A stretch of DNA of 64,000 nt from Halomicrobium salinisoli (lineage in GTDB: Archaea > Halobacteriota > Halobacteria > Halobacteriales > Haloarculaceae), in the NCBI RefSeq assembly GCF_020405185.1, contig NZ_CP084463.1, positions 1,860,001-1,924,000 of the forward strand, written 5' to 3'. The translations under genes were made by a program, and so were the position numbers. The notes beneath the pieces were generated by a model. That model did not search any database. It worked only from the letters and a program-made list of their open reading frames with translations, and was not told the DNA's origin. Shown here one piece after another: positions 60,449 through 64,000 of this stretch (the first letter of the stretch is position 1; every line of letters starts with the position of its first letter).

Positions 60449-62767
60449 ATGACCGAGAGCACCGCAGGAACGGAGCCTCCGGACGACGCCGGCGGCGAGC
60501 TGCGTTTCTCCGTTCCGGACATGGACTGCGCGTCCTGCGCCGCGAAGGTGGAGTCGGCCGTCGACGGGGTCGACGGGGTCGCGGACGTGGACACGCGGCC
60601 GACAACGGGCACGGTCGTCGTGCGAGTCCGCGAGGCCGTCGCCGAGAGCACGGTCGTCGCCGCCATCGAGCGGGCCGGCTACAGCGTGCCCGCGGCGGAC
60701 GCGGACGGCGAGGGGGACGGACCAGCGAACGTCTGGACGAGTCCGCGCGCGATAGCGACGGGGATCGGCGCGGCGGCGCTGTTCGCCGGCCTGCTGATCG
60801 AGTTCGGCGTCGTCGAGATCGAGGCGACCGTGGCGACGGTCCTGGGGGCACCGATCGGCGTCGCGGACGTCCTCTTCCTCGCGGCCGTCGCGCTGGCCGG
60901 CCGCGAGATCGTCCGCGGCGGGCTCTACTCCGCGCGGAACGTCTCGCTGGACATCGACTTCCTGATGACGGTCGCCATCGTCGCGGCCATCTCGGCGACG
61001 CTGCTCTCGCCGGAGGCGTCGCTGTTCTCCGAGGCGGCCACGCTGGCGGTCCTGTTCAGCACCGCCGAGCTGCTGGAGGAGCACTCGATGGACCAGGCCC
61101 GCTCCTCGCTGCGCGAACTGATGGACCTCTCGCCCGACGAGGCGACGGTCCGGCGCGACGGCGAGGAGGTGACGGTCCCGGTCGACGAGCTGTCGATCGG
61201 CGACCGCGTCGTGATCCCGCCCGGCGAGAAGATCCCCGCCGACGGCACCGTCGTCGAGGGGGCCAGCGCCGTCGACGAATCACCGATCACCGGCGAGAGC
61301 GTCCCCGCGGACAAGGACGTCGGCGACGAGGTCTACGCCGGGACGATCAACGAGGAGGGGTACCTGGAGGTCGAGGTCGAGGCCGAACCCGGCGACGACA
61401 CGCTCTCGCAGATCGTCCGCCTCGTCGAGGACGCCGAGGCCGACAAGACCGAGCGCGAGCAGTTCGTCGACCGCTTCTCCGGCTACTACACGCCCCTGAT
61501 GGTCGCCGTCGCCGTGGGCGTCGCGACGATTCCGCCCCTCGCCTTCGGCGCCGACTGGATCACCTGGTTCGTCTACGGCATCACGATGCTCGTGCTGGCC
61601 TGCCCCTGCGCGTTCGTCATCTCGACGCCCGTCACCGTGGTCTCGGGGATCACCAGCGCAGCGAAGAACGGCGTCCTGATCAAGGGCGGCGACCGCCTGG
61701 AGGCGATGGGGCAGGTCGACGCCGTCGCGCTGGACAAGACGGGCACCATCACGCGGGGCGAGCTGTCGGTGACGGACGTGATCCCCATCGGCGACCGCGA
61801 CGAGGAGGACGTGCTGCGCTGCGCTCGCGGGCTGGAGGAGCGCTCGGAGCACCCCATCGGCGAGGCCATCGTCGCCCACGCCGACGACCGCGCCGTCGAG
61901 GGCACCGAGGTCGGCGAGTTCGAGAGCCTCACCGGCGAGGGCGTCCGGGCGACGCTGGCCGGCGACCCCCACTACGCCGGCAACCCGGACCTGTTCGAGG
62001 AGCTCGGGTTCGACCTCGGCCGCGTCCACGTCCTCGACGGCGGCGACGACCTCGCCGCGGAGGTCCACCACGCCTGCGAGCGCCAGGGCTGTCTCGGCCT
62101 CGTCGAGGACGCCATCCCGCGGCTCCGTGAGGAGGGCAAGACCGTCGTCCTCGTCGGCAACGAGGACGAGCTGGAGGGCGTCATCGCCGTCGCCGACGAG
62201 GTCCGCCCCGGCGCCGCGTGGACGGTCCAGCGGCTCCGCGAACTGGGCGTCGAGACGGTGATGCTCACCGGCGACGAGGAGCGGACCGCCCGCGCCATCG
62301 CCGACGAGGTCGGCATCGACCAGGTCCGCGCGGGTCTGCTGCCCGACGAGAAGGTCGACGCCGTCGAGGGGCTGCTCGAGGAGTACCCCGACGGCGTCGC
62401 CATGGTGGGCGACGGCGTCAACGACGCCCCCGCGCTCGCCACGGCGACCGTCGGCGTCGCCATGGGCGCGGCCGGCACCGACGCCGCCATCGAGACGGCC
62501 GACGTCGCGCTGATGGCCGACGACGTGACGAAACTGCCCTACCTCTCGGAGCTGGCCCGCGACGCGAACGGCATCATCCGACAGAACGTCTGGGCGAGCC
62601 TCGGCATGAAGGCCCTGCTGGCCGTTGGCGTCCCGCTGGGGTACGTCTCGGTGGCGGTGGCCGTCCTCCTCGGCGACGCCGGCATGACTGTCGGCGTCAC
62701 CGGCAACGCGATGCGCCTCTCGCAGGTCCAGCCGGAGGAGGCCGACGACGAGCCCGCCGCGGCCTGA
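60449..62767 (+). CDS. Heavy-metal-transporting P1B-type ATPase
   Basis: A 772-residue metal exporter. It has an N-terminal HMA domain with MDCASC, membrane helices, the E1-E2 actuator (DESPITGESVPADK), the transmembrane metal site CPC in LACPCAFVISTPVTV, the phosphorylation site DKTGTITRGEL, the SEHPIG motif typical of P1B pumps, and the hinge MVGDGVNDAPALA. CPC with STPVTV is of the Zn/Cd/Pb (ZntA-like) rather than copper (CPCALGLAT) type. It is probably induced by metals through sites upstream of 60414. Confidence 0.94.
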   Translation: MTESTAGTEPPDDAGGELRFSVPDMDCASCAAKVESAVDGVDGVADVDTRPTTGTVVVRVREAVAESTVVAAIERAGYSVPAADADGEGDGPANVWTSPRAIATGIGAAALFAGLLIEFGVVEIEATVATVLGAPIGVADVLFLAAVALAGREIVRGGLYSARNVSLDIDFLMTVAIVAAISATLLSPEASLFSEAATLAVLFSTAELLEEHSMDQARSSLRELMDLSPDEATVRRDGEEVTVPVDELSIGDRVVIPPGEKIPADGTVVEGASAVDESPITGESVPADKDVGDEVYAGTINEEGYLEVEVEAEPGDDTLSQIVRLVEDAEADKTEREQFVDRFSGYYTPLMVAVAVGVATIPPLAFGADWITWFVYGITMLVLACPCAFVISTPVTVVSGITSAAKNGVLIKGGDRLEAMGQVDAVALDKTGTITRGELSVTDVIPIGDRDEEDVLRCARGLEERSEHPIGEAIVAHADDRAVEGTEVGEFESLTGEGVRATLAGDPHYAGNPDLFEELGFDLGRVHVLDGGDDLAAEVHHACERQGCLGLVEDAIPRLREEGKTVVLVGNEDELEGVIAVADEVRPGAAWTVQRLRELGVETVMLTGDEERTARAIADEVGIDQVRAGLLPDEKVDAVEGLLEEYPDGVAMVGDGVNDAPALATATVGVAMGAAGTDAAIETADVALMADDVTKLPYLSELARDANGIIRQNVWASLGMKALLAVGVPLGYVSVAVAVLLGDAGMTVGVTGNAMRLSQVQPEEADDEPAAA

Positions 62768-62788
62768 TTCCCGTCCCCGGCGCGACGA

Positions 62789-63241
62789 CTACTCGGGCGA
62801 CATTCCCTTCTCCGCGAGTTCGGCGATAGCGTCGTCGGTCTTCTCCAGGTCGTCCAGCCCCATCCCCGCGAGCACGTGGTCTGCCTTGGTGAACTGGACG
62901 TCCTCGTAGGCGACGACCTGAACGCGGTTGCCCCACGGGTCGCGGAAGTCGAGCCCGGGGGTGTCCAGCACCTCCGCGTCGGTCTCCGCGAGGCGGCGCT
63001 CGACGGCGTCCGCGTCGTCGACCACGAGCCCGAAGTGCCGGTGCTCGTCCGCCGTTTCTGGGTCGTCCACCTCGGAGATCGCGATGAACTGGTCGCCCAT
63101 GTCGAGGAACACCGACGACTCGGTCTCGCCCCGTAACTCGAACTCGAACACCGACTCGTAGAAGGCGAGGGCGTCGTCGCGGTCGTCGACTGTGAGCGCC
63201 ACGTGGTTGATCCCGACGAGGCGCGCTTTGCTATCGGACAT
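62789..63241 (-). CDS. VOC (glyoxalase/dioxygenase-fold) protein
   Basis: A 150-residue vicinal oxygen chelate fold protein: GINHVALTVDDRDDALAFYESVFEFELRG is the first beta-alpha-beta-beta-beta module with a metal-ligand His, and HRHFGLVVDDADAVERRLAETDAEV...DFRDPWGNRVQVVAYE the second, with a Glu/Asn end. This is the pattern of glyoxalase-like proteins of unknown substrate. The ATG at 63239-63241 is chosen because the fold begins after it. Convergent with the P-type ATPase. Confidence 0.85.
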   Translation of the reverse strand: MSDSKARLVGINHVALTVDDRDDALAFYESVFEFELRGETESSVFLDMGDQFIAISEVDDPETADEHRHFGLVVDDADAVERRLAETDAEVLDTPGLDFRDPWGNRVQVVAYEDVQFTKADHVLAGMGLDDLEKTDDAIAELAEKGMSPE

Positions 63242-63571
63242 CAGCCGACGGTAGGGTCCGGAGCCCCTTGTGGGCTCTCGGTTCGGGCCCGTGACGGGAG
63301 TCCGGACCGCGCAGCGGTTCCCCGCGAACGGTACGCCGACAAACCGGTGAGTAAACCGCACTACCCGGCCGGTGCACGGTGAGAACGGTTTTCCAGCCGA
63401 CTGACGTAAACCGAGTGCGACGAACGCCGAGAGACGTCGGTCCCGACCCCAGGACGGCGGCGACGGCGCTGACTTCTCCCGGCGCCGGTCCCGTCGGATC
63501 GCCCGCGGACTCCCGGCGCCGCAGCGGTCGAATCACCCACGACCGATCCCGTACACCCCGATCTGATCTCA

Positions 63572-64000
63572 ATGTCAGAGGACGAATCCGACACCGAAGG
63601 TGGAACAGCCGAGGAGCAATCCCAGCAGTCCGAGTCCGAGACCGGAACCAGCCGACAGCACGGCGGCGACGTCGACGAGGACAGCAAGCAGGAGCAACTC
63701 GACGAGGTCCGGGAGAACCCCGAGGGCGAGGACCTGACGACCGACCACGGCGTCGACGTCAGCGACACGATCAACTCCCTGAAGGCGGGCGGCCGGGGGC
63801 CCACCATCATGGAGGACTTCCACTTCCGGGAGAAGATGACGCAGTTCGACCACGAGTCCATCCCGGAGCGGGTCGTCCACGCCCGCGGCACCGGCGCCCA
63901 CGGCCACTTCCAGCCGTACGAGGACCCCGACCTCGGGGAGTACGACGACGTCTCCGACCTGACGAAGGCCTCCCTGTTCCAAGATCCCGACCAGAAGACG
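63572..64000 (+). CDS. katE: Large-subunit catalase (KatE/HPII-type), partial
   Basis: 143 codons to the window edge, with no stop. After a Glu/Ser/Gln-rich N-terminus (about residues 1-50) comes [64 protein letters not shown] (in parts). [10 protein letters not shown] contains the catalytic distal His and the conserved clade 2 sequence. The enzyme dismutates H2O2 and complements KatG at 35175. No TATA-like box is obvious before its ATG at 63572. Confidence 0.92.
   Translation, partial: MSEDESDTEGGTAEEQSQQSESETGTSRQHGGDVDEDSKQEQLDEVRENPEGEDLTTDHGVDVSDTINSLKAGGRGPTIMEDFHFREKMTQFDHESIPERVVHARGTGAHGHFQPYEDPDLGEYDDVSDLTKASLFQDPDQKT

Overview
The window is haloarchaeal chromosome (class Halobacteria). 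The evidence is the very high GC content with GC-ending codons, the acidic proteins, and the frequent leaderless ATG/GTG starts with an A+T-rich TATA-like box 24-35 bp upstream. Archaeal information-processing genes are present: TFB, aIF2-beta, RNase P Rpp30 and Pop5, proteasome alpha, SBDS, RPA with its partner, archaeal-type SAM synthetase and archease. The gene set is mostly core chromosome. I see no rRNA, transposase, integrase or CRISPR array. The genus cannot be fixed from sequence alone; a Haloarcula-like genus is a guess.

Layout. 0-13.9 kb: partial acyltransferase, TrkH, a GNAT enzyme, PurD, a DUF255 thioredoxin-fold protein and a small thioredoxin, CysK, a winged-helix regulator, ThiI, SAM synthetase and a CYTH protein. 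14-20.9 kb: an FKBP isomerase with a duplicated 3' end, a strikingly basic Gln/Gly/Arg-rich disordered protein, MgtE, a RecA/KaiC-like and MinD-like pair, and PyrB-PyrI. 21-29.5 kb: a tandem paralogous membrane pair, an Nmad3-like protein, ThiC with an operator-like inverted repeat, a 22-residue membrane peptide, a TIM-barrel-like orphan, a Tat-exported beta-propeller coupled to a membrane protein, and a Nudix hydrolase. 29.8-34.5 kb: the archaeal RNase P/exosome/proteasome/SBDS cluster. 34.5-47.9 kb: FUN14, KatG, HflX, NAD(P)HX repair, acylphosphatase, OGG-type glycosylase, aIF2-beta, TFB, TrxB and a riboflavin-pathway reductase. 48.1-57.3 kb: DNA maintenance (RPA, RPA-associated protein, phosphoesterase, Lhr-type helicase, MutS homologue). 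57.3-64 kb: a gene-poor stretch with tRNA-like and multi-hairpin structures, then halocyanin, archease, a heavy-metal P-type ATPase, a VOC protein and the start of a large catalase.

The most interesting material is non-coding or inserted. First, four units at three loci (4758-5053, 7764-7936, 55279-55455) share terminal boxes and an internal GTGCTT box. Their stem sequences differ between units while the two arms stay complementary, which points to a structured RNA or cruciform element. Second, a family of about 37-bp palindrome-rich repeats lies both between genes and in frame inside coding sequences, where it is read as Ser/Glu/Arg-rich peptide. Third, the intergenic DNA at 57.66-59.0 kb holds two tRNA-like folds and a run of adjacent hairpins.

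Functional themes: oxidative and thiol stress (KatG, large catalase, TrxB, thioredoxins), thiamine, purine, pyrimidine, riboflavin, SAM and cysteine biosynthesis, and RNA/DNA processing.
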